This document shows, in pieces, positions 12,538-26,000 of a DNA stretch of 64,000 nucleotides; positions within the stretch are counted from its first letter, which is position 1, and each line of letters begins with the position of its first letter. The notes below the pieces were generated by a model that was not told the DNA's origin, made no database searches, and saw nothing but the letters and a program-made list of their open reading frames with translations. Made by a program: the position numbers and the translations under genes. The stretch comes from Toxotes chatareus (lineage: Eukaryota; Chordata; Actinopteri; Toxotidae): positions 28,218,486-28,282,485 of the forward strand of contig CM028883.1 in the NCBI GenBank assembly GCA_016801885.1, given 5' to 3'.

Positions 12538-13502
12538 GTAATCCTGCTCCGCTTCTTCTTCTGTTCTATTTTATTATTATTGTTGTTGTTGTTGCTCTTC
12601 TTCTTCTCTTTCTTAGTAGAAACAACATCAGTTGTAGCACCAGTAACTGTCAATCAATCTGAGTGACAGCTGCTGGCATGGGTGTACAGTTTTCTTAAGC
12701 AGGAAACAATAATAAGCTGAATGTCTCGATAGCTGATTAATTGTCTAACTCATGTATTTTACTACAAATCTACATAAATAGACATATTTACACCTGGCAT
12801 TAACATATGTTCTGTATCTGATATCATATCAGCTACAATAATTTAAATGTGAAAATGAGTGACGTCCCTCCATGGCATTTATTGCCTTCACCTTCACCTC
12901 TCTGTCTAGCTGCCTAACTAACTTGTATACTGATCACTATGAGCCTTTATTAATATCAGGTGTAAATGTAAAGACCTGCGGGCTGGATGTCATTATCCTT
13001 CACATGCACAGATCACATGATAACAGGTGTTTATAGGGCCATGTTGTCTTAAAAAAGTGACCACAGGTTACACTACTGTAATTCCTGTCTGAGCCATGAA
13101 TTTTAAAACTATACTAAAACTATTCTACACATGAAAAAACTGAAAGTGGTGCAAAAATATGAATGAGACCTCCTGAAATAAATTCACTGAGCACATTTCT
13201 CATCGTGCTGTTTTCTCTAATGTTTTCTCTTTCAGACACATTCAAGTAAAGTTTGGACATTTCTCAGACTTCATTAGGTTAAGCCAGCCTAATTGCCAGT
13301 GATGTCTTAGTCCCTTAGATAATCAGACTTGCAACTAAATCTGGGTCTATTGTGACTCAGTGCAACCAGAAAACGCATGTGAAAACACAGTCCCACTTTT
13401 TTTAGCTGAGTTGCTCAAACTCTGAAAACATTCCAAAAATCTGCCGGGTCATTAAACTTTTTTTCATTCAGTTGCTGACTTCAGCATTATGAATGTATCA
13501 CA

Positions 13503-16435
13503 ATGTCAGCTAGTGAGTCCAGACTGGCTCCTCTCTCATCAACCCATGATCTCAAACTTGCATGCTCTCAGTGCTCAGTCAAGAAGAATGAAATTACATA
13601 TACATTAAAATCAGTCCAGCACAAGTGTGCACATGATCTCCTGCTGTGCAAAGCCAGAGGTGGCAGCAAATGGAGGCCTGTTAGTAGACGGCCCACATTT
13701 CCAAACCCCAGTCAGTATGCGGTATGCCGCTTCTTTGTGGAGGGTTTTGGTTGCACAAACCACAAGAACCGGTGCACCTTTGCGAGAAGTGATGAGGAAG
13801 CTGCAGTGTGGAACTTTGTAAAGCGGCACGGATTAGACCACATGTTTCTCTGTAATCTTTTATTTCAGTCTGAGAGAGCATCTGATCAGCCTGATAACTC
13901 TCAGCCTCTGGGTGACCTCTTGGCAGCACTAGATTTGAAGGTTGTCTGTGATCTGTGCTCTGTCAAGGACAAAGAAATTACATACACAGTTAAGTCAGTT
14001 TGTCACAAGTGCAGAAGAAATCTGCTTTTAGTCAAAGCCAAAGCCTCTGAGCTGTGGAGGCCTGTCTCTGAGCGGCCTATATTTGGAAACTTTGGTCGAA
14101 ATGTCCTTTACCAAGTGTGCAACTTCTTTGCTGAGGGTTCTGGGTGTACAACCCATGGACAGGGTTGCACTTATGCCAGAAGCTACGAGGAGGCCACTGT
14201 ATGGAACTATTTAAGAGACAAAAAAATAGATAAAGACAAGTTAATCACACTTATAACTGAGTCTGAGCCCATTTTGTCAACACCGGAAAGAGCAGCTGAA
14301 AGCATTCTGCAGCAGTTTTCAGGTGAATTCATTGAGTTGTGTAAAGCCTGCTTTCATGGTCGTCCATCAAAACTAACAACCAAAAGGTGGAATGCAACTT
14401 GCTCAGCAGATGAAGCACACAACTGGGACCCAGTCTTAGTTTATCACCTATCAGAGAAGAATACAAAGGACATCTACAGCCAAGTGCGTCCTCTTCCAGT
14501 TAACTGTCAGTTTAAGTACTGCACTCATGTCAGCCAAGGCAAGCCGTGCTGGCATGAGGCCGGCAAGTGCCAGTCTGCCCAAAGTGAGGTGGAGATGGTG
14601 GTGTGGAAAGCAGAGCACAGCGGGCTCTCTGTCCGGCCTCATCTCCTTCAGTTGAGCCAGCGGGAGCAGTCACAACCGAGACAAGTCACCATATACTGCA
14701 AAGTTTGCGTCCTGACCCTGTCCTCCCCAGAGAGCTTCTATAAGCACTGCTCATCTTTGGATCACGCCCGTTTGCTGTCTGAGGACACCACCACCAAGTG
14801 GAAAGGACGGCAGCCTCCACACAACTGCCGAGCTAAGTTTTGGCTGTGTGAGAGGTAAATAATTTTACTTCCCTTTGCATGTCTTACAGACATGCAAAGA
14901 TTCCTGCAGATTCTTTATTATGGCTTTGTCCCACTTTGGGGTTCCTCATAAAACACCTAGAGATTTATCCGAATTGTTTTATGGGACTGTTCCACTGTTT
15001 GTTTAACACAGTTTAAATGACAAGCATGGTGATAGGCTTTATTTTTGGTAACAAAGGGGCAACACCTTCAAAGCTCCCTCTCACTTCTTCATGAATTCTG
15101 ATGAGAGTTATTTGCTTTTAACATTGGTGTGTTTATGCTGCTCTCTGCTGGACTACACTGAAATGTGATACATCTCTTAACCACATTTTCTGTGTTGTAG
15201 TTTGATTTTAATGTGGCATGGAAAATTCATGTCACACTGACAAAGCAATTCAGTCACTTATTAAATTGGAAAGGCAAAATCACTTTTCTTTTAATGTGTT
15301 TTTCATAATATTGTCATAATTCTTACACAGCAAATGATAAATAATAAAGGAAAAACAATTTTGCGTATGCATTTTGACTTTAGTTAATTTGTTTAAATGT
15401 AGGCCCTTTAGACCTTCCACAGTAGGGGAGCTCCAGAAACACACCCAAAAAACCGCAGCCCACCCAATTCACAATGCACCGAAGTCCTATGGCACCTCCA
15501 CGGGTGGTGAGCCCATGGGAGGTGGTGCCACCCGGAGTGGGATTCAAGTGGGAGTGGGAGTGGGAGAGGTTGAGTCTCATGCTCTACCAACTGAGCTAAC
15601 CAGGCGGCAGCAACAGAAATGTCTAAATAATTCTAAATGAGCACAATTTGATGTTTTCATAATGTGTTTACATTTCCAAAGAGTTTGAGTGACACATGCT
15701 TTGTAATGCTGTTAATATTGTCATTTCATCCCAGACCACAAACTTGTGAGTACGGCATCAACTGCCAAAAAGCTCATTCTGTGGCAGAACTGCAGGAGTG
15801 GATGATGCGTGCTGAAGAAGAGAAGCAGATCAGGCATAACATTGAAGCCCAGGGTCTGATGTCCTACAATGAAGGGCTCTTGGAGGAATACAAAGCCAGC
15901 AGCAACGAAGTGAACATTGTGAGTACGAGGTTCTAATCTTTGGTTCAGTTTTAATTCTGTTGAAGTTTGTGAATGTGCCAAGGTCTTGCAGTGTTTCAGT
16001 CGACTGAGAGGGGCAACCATGTTCTCACAGAGTCTCTGAATCCGTCCTTAATTACATTTCTGCTTCTCTGGCTTACAACACTGCAGAATTCCCCATTTTA
16101 ATATTTTTTAGCTTTATTACATTTAGAACAAGTACTTCATTTTTAATTCAAAACTATAAATTATTTAAATAACTGCACGAATTTCTATGTTCTCGCTTCT
16201 AGCAAAGGAAGCTGGTCAGTTGACTAAATACAGGATGTTTTTAAAATATGAAGCTGCAGTTGAATCAGTGTATTGTTCACTTTGTCACCATTCTAAATTA
16301 TAATTCGCTATTTCAAATGCTGAACAGGTATCTGAACAAGTTGATGATGTCAGCATCTCTTGTGATGGGGATTTAACTGTGCAGTGTGAACAGACAGAAG
16401 CAACAGTAAAATGGAACTTCCAAGTTGAAACAGAG
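13503..16435 (+). CDS. helz2: helz2 exons 1-3: tandem zinc-finger modules
   Basis: Exon 1 holds two clearly homologous modules of about 100 residues, each with a CxxC pair, an ITYT-KSV segment, a WRPVS-RP segment and a C-x8-C-x5-C-x3-like finger ending in TFARS or TYARS (residues about 20-125 and 150-255). A third, more diverged copy (LCKACF to WHEAGKC, about residues 280-375) and a C2H2-type finger (YCKVC...HC...DH, about 395-425) follow. Exon 2 adds one more CCCH-like motif (CEYGINCQKAH). Such fingers are expected to bind RNA or partner proteins. The internal repetition is read directly from the translation. Confidence 0.85.
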
Positions 16436-19400
16436 GTAAGATTTGAAATCTGGAGTTTTATAATAAGGCATGGAAGTAGGTGAATTTTCCTGTGTCAAAA
16501 AACAATAAGTAATAAGTTTATACAAGACACGTTCATCATGTGAAGATGTATTCAGATGTTCTGGGTCATGATCTTGCTGTAGGATGAAATCTTCTTTGTT
16601 ACTGTCTTGTTCTCTCCGCTCCGAGCAGTACACAGTCCTACTTCCTGCTGTACTGTATTGTCCTAATAAAGCATCCAAGGGTGTAGTAACACTCTTTGTT
16701 CCATCACTGCCTTTGTGCAGGCAGAGAGTTTGGGAGTCAAGGAAGGTTTCAGTTTTTGATAAGCATATTTTTTACCTTTAGCATTTTACCCCTTAACCTT
16801 GTTTGTAACAATTTGATATTTTTGTGTATACACAGAGACAACTTATGCACGTGGCGCTGCTGAAACAAGAACCAGGAGCTTTGTTCACCCTTGGCGACAT
16901 CAGTTCTGAGCCCTGCATCTACTCCTCAGGTGAACACTTCTTTAGTGAAGATGTGATCTATGACATCACTGTGTCCTTCACATCTGCCAACCCAGGCTTG
17001 TATGAACAGTGGTTAGTGCTAGATTTTGGCATGAGACCAGTGCTCTTGAAGAAACTAAGAGTAAGAGTAGGCCGGAAGGATGAATTGCTGGATGACACTG
17101 AACAACCACCTGTGAACCATGGAGCCACCTATCAAAGTGTTGAGCGTTGGCATCGAGGGAACAGAGTTATTATCCCATGTTTGACCAGGACAGAAGAACA
17201 GGAAGAGCTGTTAAAGCAGTACAAGCCTCCTCAGATTAGCTTACTTTATAAGACCTCGCACAACAGCCCAGCACCTCTGAACAATGAGAACTACAAAGAG
17301 AGAATGCATCATTTCCTGTACAATGAGGAATGCGCAGAGGACCAGGTTGTTTCAAGGTAGTATGCTTATCTGTATGACTTTTATTTTACCATGTTTGGAA
17401 TTTGCACTTGTATAAAGCAATGCCTAAGCTTTTTTTTCTCCTTTACTTTAGACTAAATGTTTGTGGAGAAATTACAACACTGGATACCTTGCCCAGTACA
17501 CAGTTTGGCACGATGATTGCTCGTCCGGGAGAACTATTCTGTGCTGTCTCAGTTCCTTGTAAACTCACACCAGACACCCCTGAGGGACTGGTACTAAAAC
17601 GAAGCATCCAGTCTGGCCTTATAGCCCCGTTATCTTCAACTGGTCAAAACTCCAAGGTCTATGAAGCCATCATTTTGCAGGACAGAACAAGTGAGAACAA
17701 AATGTATTTGCAACTGTCTAAAAAATGTTGCTCTGATCTTAAACTCAAAAGCAATGAAACATACCAAATGGAGGTGCAGTTTCAGCTGAACCGCCACAGC
17801 TTCTGCACCATGCACAAGGCCATAGACCTCCTTCCTGATACAAACAGAGTGCTACCAGACCTTAAAAACAGTGGAGTTCCTGTGAATAACATCCGCTATG
17901 AGAACCTGAATGCAAAGCAACAGTCAGCAGTTGACTTCATTATGGGAAATTCCAATGTCCAAAAATTTGTGGCACCACTTCTCATTTATGGACCATTTGG
18001 AACTGGGAAAACATTCACCCTTGCTACAGCAGCCAGAGAGCTTTCTAAGCAGCCTCACAACAAAGTGCTAATCTGCACCCACACCAACAGGTAATACATT
18101 TGAAAATGTTTTTTTATATTATTATTGTTATATTAAATATTAATCAACTCATTGATTTATATTTGCATGTACTCCCCAAGTCAGTTTACTTACTTTACGT
18201 GTTACTTTCAAAGTGTTAATCTAGGCTAAGCTTTTTTCGCTAAGTTGTACTATTTTAAAGACATTTGAATACAACAATCGAACATGTTTGTACATGACAT
18301 TTTTGTTCCTTTTCAGTTCTGCAGATCTGTACATCAGAGAACATTTCCATCCATTCATCGACAAGAAAACTGATGGAATAAGGCCAATTCGAATAAAAGC
18401 AAACAAACAAGGGAGCGCTTTGCTGGCCACAGATCCGATTACTTTGAAATACTGTTTACTTTCAAAAGATGGACAGCATTTTCTACCACCTACAAAAGCG
18501 GCCCTAGATTGCCACACAGTTGTCATAACTACCACAACAATGGCGAGACATTTTCAGGACCTAAAGCTCCCAGAGGGATACTTCACCCACATTCTAATAG
18601 ACGAAGCCTCTCAGATGCTAGAATGTGAAGCCTTGATGGCCCTTGGTTTTGCTGGGCCAAACACCAGAGTTGTTTTAGCTGGAGATCACATGCAAATGGG
18701 ACCTAAGCTGTTCTCAGTGGATGATCATCACCGTTCAAATCACACACTTCTTAATCGCTTGTTTCACTACTATCAAGGCCAAAAGTGTGATGCTGCCCAG
18801 AAGAGCAGAATCATTTTCAGTGAAAACTACCGCTCAACCAAAGAAATTGTGGAGTTTGTATCCACCCATTTTTACATTGGTAATAATGATGTTATCAAAG
18901 CTACTGGAAATGTTCCAGCACCTGCCAATGGTCATGCCCTAAAGCTTAATCATGTTAGGGGAGAGTGTCTTTTGGACACAGTGTCTATGTCTTGGTATAA
19001 CAAAGAAGAGGTTGCCAAAGTGGTTGAAGCAGTGAAAGAAGTTCTCAATCACTGGCCATTGACCTGGGGGTCCAAGGACCAAGCCTCAATCTGCGTTCTA
19101 TCAGAGGGCTGTCAGGTAAATAAAAACTTTTTAGTTTCAACTCCAGTTGTCACGAGACTAAAACAAAAACATAAATTATAACATACATCAGTGTATTAGC
19201 ACTGAGATTGCTTGTTTTCTGACACTGTTTTTAATGGACCACAGGTTCAGAAGATTAGGACAGCACTTTCGAGAAAAGGCCTTGCTAAAGTCCATGTTGA
19301 GAATCTAGCAAATGTGCAAGGTAAGATCTCCTGCATGATTATATCATTATGTTAAAAATAAAGGATGGTTAAGTTTAAACTCAACAGACAATTCAAATGT

Positions 19401-22400
19401 TACATTGATATTAGCTGTCAATTTATATCACAAAAGCTGTCTTCATGTGTCAACAGGAAAACAGTTCAGGGCAGTCATAATGACGGCTGTACAAACACGT
19501 GACAGTCTAAAAGCATCTCACGTCACTGGTCTGGAGCTGTTCAATGATGCCTGTGTGTTAAACACTGCGATGACGAGGGCTCAGTCCCAGGTGGTTGTGG
19601 TTGGAGATGCTGCTGCTCTCTGTTGCTTTGGTAAATGCTCAGGAATCTGGAAGAACTACATAGACCACTGCATCAGCAATAACAGCACTGCACCACAGCA
19701 TTTCACCAAAGATTTCTTTGACAAAGATGTTATGGAAACTATGAGGTTTCAGAAACCTGAACATGTGGATGAGAGCAACACTCTCAGTGATGCAATTCTT
19801 CAAGAGTTGAAAGATGAATATGAGCAACTCCAAACAGAATATAATTCCAGTAACTACAGTCAGGAACTTGAAGGCTTCGCTCACAAGTCAAGACCATCAG
19901 ACAAAATCACTGATGATAACAAAGACCTTTTGGAGTTACATGAAAAACAACCAGAGATGTACAAGCAAGGAAAATTGGTCAGGGAGTCATATAACAGAGG
20001 GTATGTCATACCCTTTGATAATCCCGCCAGACGTATAAGCATCAAGGGAAGGGCAAACTTGGGTAAGACCTTTACTGGAGATGAAGTGGTCTTACAAACA
20101 GCAAAGGTTGTCGGCATCACCAGGGAAGCTGAATCAGCCCGTGTACTTGTGTGTCTGCTTGAGGATGAGGATCACAGCAAACCAAAACCAATTTCTGAAG
20201 ACAATTTTGTCAGAAGGATGATGATACCCATTACAAAATCTGAACCCAAAGTACGCATACTGATCAGCAAGAAAAAACGTAACTTCATTCCAATATGGGA
20301 GCAAATAGATGGACAGTGGATGATTGCCACATACGAACATCTTAATGAGAAGCTGAAGCATAACAGTGTATTTATAGTGCAAGTTATTGGATGGAAAGAA
20401 AATTGTTCCTTTCCATTAGGGAAAATCATAGATATTCTTCCAGTTGGAAGATCGCTGGGTGATGGACTAAGGATCCTAAATGAAGAATTCAGAGTTACAC
20501 CCAATATGGATAAATCAGATGAGGGAATCTCATGGGCAGATGAAGATGTGACACAGAGGCAGGATATACGTGATGTAATCACTTTCACTGTTGATCCAAA
20601 AGGAGCAGAAGACTTAGATGACGCCATCAGTGTCAGGGACATTGGAGACGAATTTGAGCTGGGAGTCCATATTGCAGATGTGGCAAGCTTTGTGAATCCA
20701 GGTGGTAAACTAGATGAGGACGCAAAACAACGAGGGGTTACGTATTACTGCAGCAGGGGAAAACCCATTCATATGTTCCCCAAACACTTGAGCACTGGAT
20801 GCCTCAGTCTTCTCTTGGGACAAGATCGCAGGGTAGTTTCTCTAATGTTCAAAGTAAACAAGCAAACAAATGAGATTATTGGAAAGCCCAAATTCCAGCT
20901 GTCACTAATCCGGTCTGATAAGCAGTTGACTTATGAAGACGCAGAGAAAATGATCTCCCAGAGATGTGGACAGAGACCTACATTTGACACAGTTGAAGAC
21001 TGTGTCGCAGTAGCTTACTGTTTCGCAAAAGCTCAAAGGAAGATCAGACTTGTGGATTGGGCTTATTCTCAAACTGATGCTGAGAGGTTGCCTGGAAAGC
21101 GCAAAGCCCATCTGATGATTGAAGAGCTGAGTGTGTTATTCAACACACTTGCATCTGAGACCTTGATTGGTTCAGAAAAAACCATGTATCGCACACCTCT
21201 TCGCTGTCAGGAAAAACCAAGTCCTGAAAAGGTGGAAGAATTCAAGAAACAATGCGGAGCATTCATACCTCTGTCTTTTCATGTGGGGCTTAAAGTTGAA
21301 CATGATGATCAAGCCCCAAACTGTGAAAACTTCCGCATCCTCACAGAGGTATGGAAAGATATCCAGTCAGCTGCCAGAACCAATGATATAGACAAAATGG
21401 TCGACCTGATTGCAGCAGATGACATCCACCCTCAGCTCCAGCCAGTCGCTGATCAGTTCAGAAGGTGCTCTAGTAAAGCTTATGTCATCCGTTCCAAGTC
21501 CTCTCCCAAAGCAGAGGTTGGGCATTATTCTCTGAATGTAGAATCTTACACACAAGCATCCTCACCGATTCGGCGGTACATGGATATTGTCTTGCAGAGA
21601 CTTTTGCACGCTGTCATATGTCACAGGGGTGTACAGTACACTCAATCACAGATTACAGCTTTGTGTAATCAATTTGAGGACAACTTCAGGGATGCCAAGG
21701 AATATGAACAAAAGGCTGAGCAGATCTTCTATGCAGTGAGCATGACAAAACAAAGTGCTTCAAAGCTAGCCTTTGTTGTTAGTGCTGATCCTGACAGAGA
21801 AAGTTTTGCAGTGTCATTTCCTTTTAACAAGAACATATTAGCAGGGAATTCATCAATCATGTACAAAGATTTACAATTAGAGGACCAACCATTTTATGAT
21901 GAGAAAAATCACTGCATCACTCTCAAATGGAAAAGGCGGATATATGCTGCTGACACCATGCAAATTCACCAAGAGTTGAAAATGATGTCGGACTGTGGTC
22001 CCTGCATTGAGCTTCCACTGACATTATGGAAAGCCACCATTGAAGCAATTCATGAAGAAAAATGGGATCATGCAATGTCTCTCATAATGAACGCTAAGGC
22101 AAAGCACCTGGAAAAACAAAATGTTCCGCCACAATCACCTGAGGTGGATCATTCTGAGACTAACACAAGTACCTCTGAGCAGGTCACAGAGGTACAAAGG
22201 GAGCATGAAGTTGACATCAGCATCCAGTTGCAGCCAGGTGACACACTTCAGATCCAAATGACATCAGAGATAAAAAGAGGTTATTGCATGCCTGCGGTTC
22301 AGTTGGTGCACATCAAACCAAGGTTTGAGATTTGTGTGGAACATGTCCACAGCCCTATAACATGCTTCTCCAGATCTGCAGATGATCCATCAAGGGTTCA

Positions 22401-22982
22401 TTATAGGGACACCAAGGAGTATATACAGATCTGGAAACCACTGTGTGAGATGGAATCTGCTGCCACTGCAGTGGATGAAAGTGACAGCATAGTCATTGAG
22501 AACCTGGTGGTAAACTTCAGTCAAGAGCGAGAAGGCACACTAGCAGGAAGCTTCTTCTTACCTCAGAAATGGATCGATGAATGGGCCATTGAATGCAACC
22601 TTTCAAAGTGCTTACTGTGCATAAGAAAAAGAGGTCTGAAGTTAACTTCATCTGTGGAACATAACACACTGGTGGATCCCAGAGAGTTCACATGGGTAGC
22701 CCATGGTGTCACAAACAAAGTAGAAGAACAGAAAAACTCAAACAAAGGAAGTAACGTGGAGTTCTATGTCAGTCACCTGCCGATGGAAACCATTCCTGAT
22801 TGTGTCTATCAGAAAAACACACACTTCACTGTTGAAATAATCCCAAAGCTCCTGCCTGACATGTAAGTTCATATGTAGCTCACTTTGACCTTACCAATTT
22901 TACTATTCATATACATATATGTATATGTAAAATTCAAACAAGATCCTGGTTTTAATGTTGTGGTTGATAGCTGTATAAATAT

Positions 22983-23057
<75 letters not shown>

Positions 23058-26000
23058 ATTTATGTTGTTTTTATAGCCGGAAAGAAAACGCTGTGGTCAG
23101 CATTACCTCTGCATGTGATCTTGTCAAGAGTATAGCACTTGGACAACGCATTCCAAAAGAAGGTATGTCCATTAGTCTGCATTAAATAACTACATTTTAA
23201 CTACAGTGTTTGTTACCATGTGAGTCCCACAAAAAATTGAAAACAAAGAACACATGTTATATATTCCTGTAGTAGCTTTTAAATTTGATTGAATTATTCT
23301 TTCTCCATTTAAAACTCAGTGAAAGCAACCTGGAACATTGTGAGGAAAGACCTAACACACGCTCTGCCAGTCCTTAACCTGAGTCAGCGTCATGCTGTGG
23401 ATAAAGCTCTTAATGATACCTTCACACTAATACAGGGCCCACCTGGTAAGAGCTCGAACATGTATTCACCCTTATGTTTCATATTTTCTGCCAAGGCTTA
23501 AGCCATGTTTTCCAATTTGTCACTTAGGAACTGGAAAGACAGTAGTAGGTGTGTACATAGTCTACTGTCTGTTTGAGCTGAACTCCAAGAACCAAAGGAA
23601 ATTTGATGATCCAAAGGATGAGAACAAGAAGCAAGTTATTCTCTACTGTGGCCCATCCAACAAGTCTGTTGATGTTGTTGCAGGCAAGTCACTATGTGTC
23701 TCTGCTGAAATTTCAACTTCATTCTTCTGTTACTATAACCCTGTGTTGCGCTGTGTGTTTCTTTTACTGTTGGAATGCAGAGTACCTGCTGAGGTTTGGG
23801 GACAGCCTGAAACCCCTCAGGGTCTACAGCCAACAGGTGGAGATGCTTGATTACCCTTATCCAGACTGCACCCTTCAGTTTTCCCGGAGGACGCTCCGCC
23901 AAGATCGTTCCAAACCAGAACTCAGGTATTGTAATTGTACCAATTGATGTTTCTCAGTTTTGAAATGTTTCCTGTTTTTGATTATTAACTGTGGCACATT
24001 TTACATGGTTTTAGGAGCATCACTCTGCATCACCGCATGCGAATGAGCCAAAATCCTCATTCAAGTCAAATAAAAGATTTTGACAAACGCATTCAGCTTG
24101 CCCTTGAGAAAAAAGGAGAAGAGCTGACTGCTCAGGAGGTGAAAGAGTAAGTTCATATCCACTACTGGTTTGACAAATTTCAAAATGGCATGAAAATAAA
24201 CAAAAGTTTGGTAAGAAGCAAGGGAAAATATTCATTTTTTAGTTGCCCCCAGATTATTATTTTTTTTTTTTAGTCTAATAATATTATACCACAGTCTTCA
24301 TTTCCGACTTGATGTGTGACAGCCACAGTGTTCAAACCATAGGTACCAAAACATCAGTTTGAATCTGAAACGTGAATTGTTTTTCCTCCTAGCTACAAAA
24401 AACTTCTCAGAGATGCTCGGACATATGAGCTTCAACGGCATGACATCATATTGTGCACATGCACACAGTCTTCCACTCCAAGCTTGACTAAGACTGTCAG
24501 TGCACGTCAGATCCTCATTGATGAATGTGGAATGGCCACTGAACCCCAGGCCCTGATTCCATTAGTCTGCAACAAACCAGAAAAGGTGTGTTTTTCATTT
24601 AATGATCAGTATTCTCCTTGTTTTCCATTAACACTGCTCTTATTGTGTGTGCTAATTTTGAATAGTGCCTTGATTCAAGAAAATACTGTCCTTTGTCTGG
24701 AATTACAATTTCAAAGCACAATGAGTTTTAAGAATACAGGAGGGTACAAAAGTGTGAGAACACTTATATTCACTTATATTGGTCTAATCCTCAGATATGT
24801 AATGATATTATTTGATATTATTTCCTGTTCTGAAGTAAGGCAGTGGTGACAGAGGCACTATGACAGCTACTAGTGAAACCAGTGCCCCAGGAGTTTGGGG
24901 CACGTACATGCTCACTGTGCTGCCCTCGCCAAGCGTAAGCCTGCTAGGCTAGACAGCCAGCTAACATTAAACAACGAGTGCGCCTGTTGTCATTTTAAGA
25001 CACACCGTCATTTATTTTATTTTGTAAAACTGAAATACAACAGAGAAAATAACGCAAATTAATATCCGCTCAAAACAACAAAAAACAGTACACATTTCAC
25101 AGAGTAACGGAGCTAGCAAGCTAAACAATATGTAAATTAGCCGCTAAATAAAAGTAGCGTTCAAAGGTCGAAGCGTGCACAAACATCCACAAACTTATAA
25201 GCCGCGACACTCCGTTCCTGTCTTAACTGCTCTCACGTAGCGCCGCTGAGCGGAGCGTCCAAGATGCTAGTCATCCTGCCGTCAAGAGGAGCGCTCACTC
25301 CGATGCCATTTTCAAAACCCAAAAAAGGCACGCGAACACCCACTCCAACTCAAATTACCTGAACTAAAGAAACAATATAACTTTTACATTTTACACTTAT
25401 AAACTTCAACATTATTAATCTAAAGACAGCACACTCCCCGCTTGATATAATAGCATTATATCACTACATATACAACAACTTGAAGGGAAATGTCTTTTGA
25501 CAACATTAAACTGTTATCTTTTCACTCAGTCTCTGACAGAAGAACTACAATCTCTGAGATTGGCCTTTGGAGAACCTTAGCTGTTCCGTCTTTCACAATC
25601 CGCACTTCCACCTTGCGGACTTTCTTATCACTGCTTGGCAAAACCTTGACAATCAGTCCCATTGGCCAGTCATTCCTCTGGGCCTGTCCATCTTTCAGTA
25701 AGACAACATCTCCTTCTTTGACATTTGGTTTGTCCTTTGTCCACTTCCTTCGGCTCGGAAGAGCGGCTAAATACTCTCCTTTCCATCTCTTCCAAAATGT
25801 GTCAGCAAGACACTGAAACTGCTTCCACTGCTTTCCATACAACTGAGCAGCTTCAAAGCATCCCGAAGGCGCTGAGACCGCACTCATCTTCTGAGTAAGC
25901 AACATTGCTGGGGTGAGTATTGCTGGATTATCAGGATCAGTGGATATCGGTACAAGGGGTCTGGCATTCATGATTGCCATCACGTCTGCCATGAAAGTGC

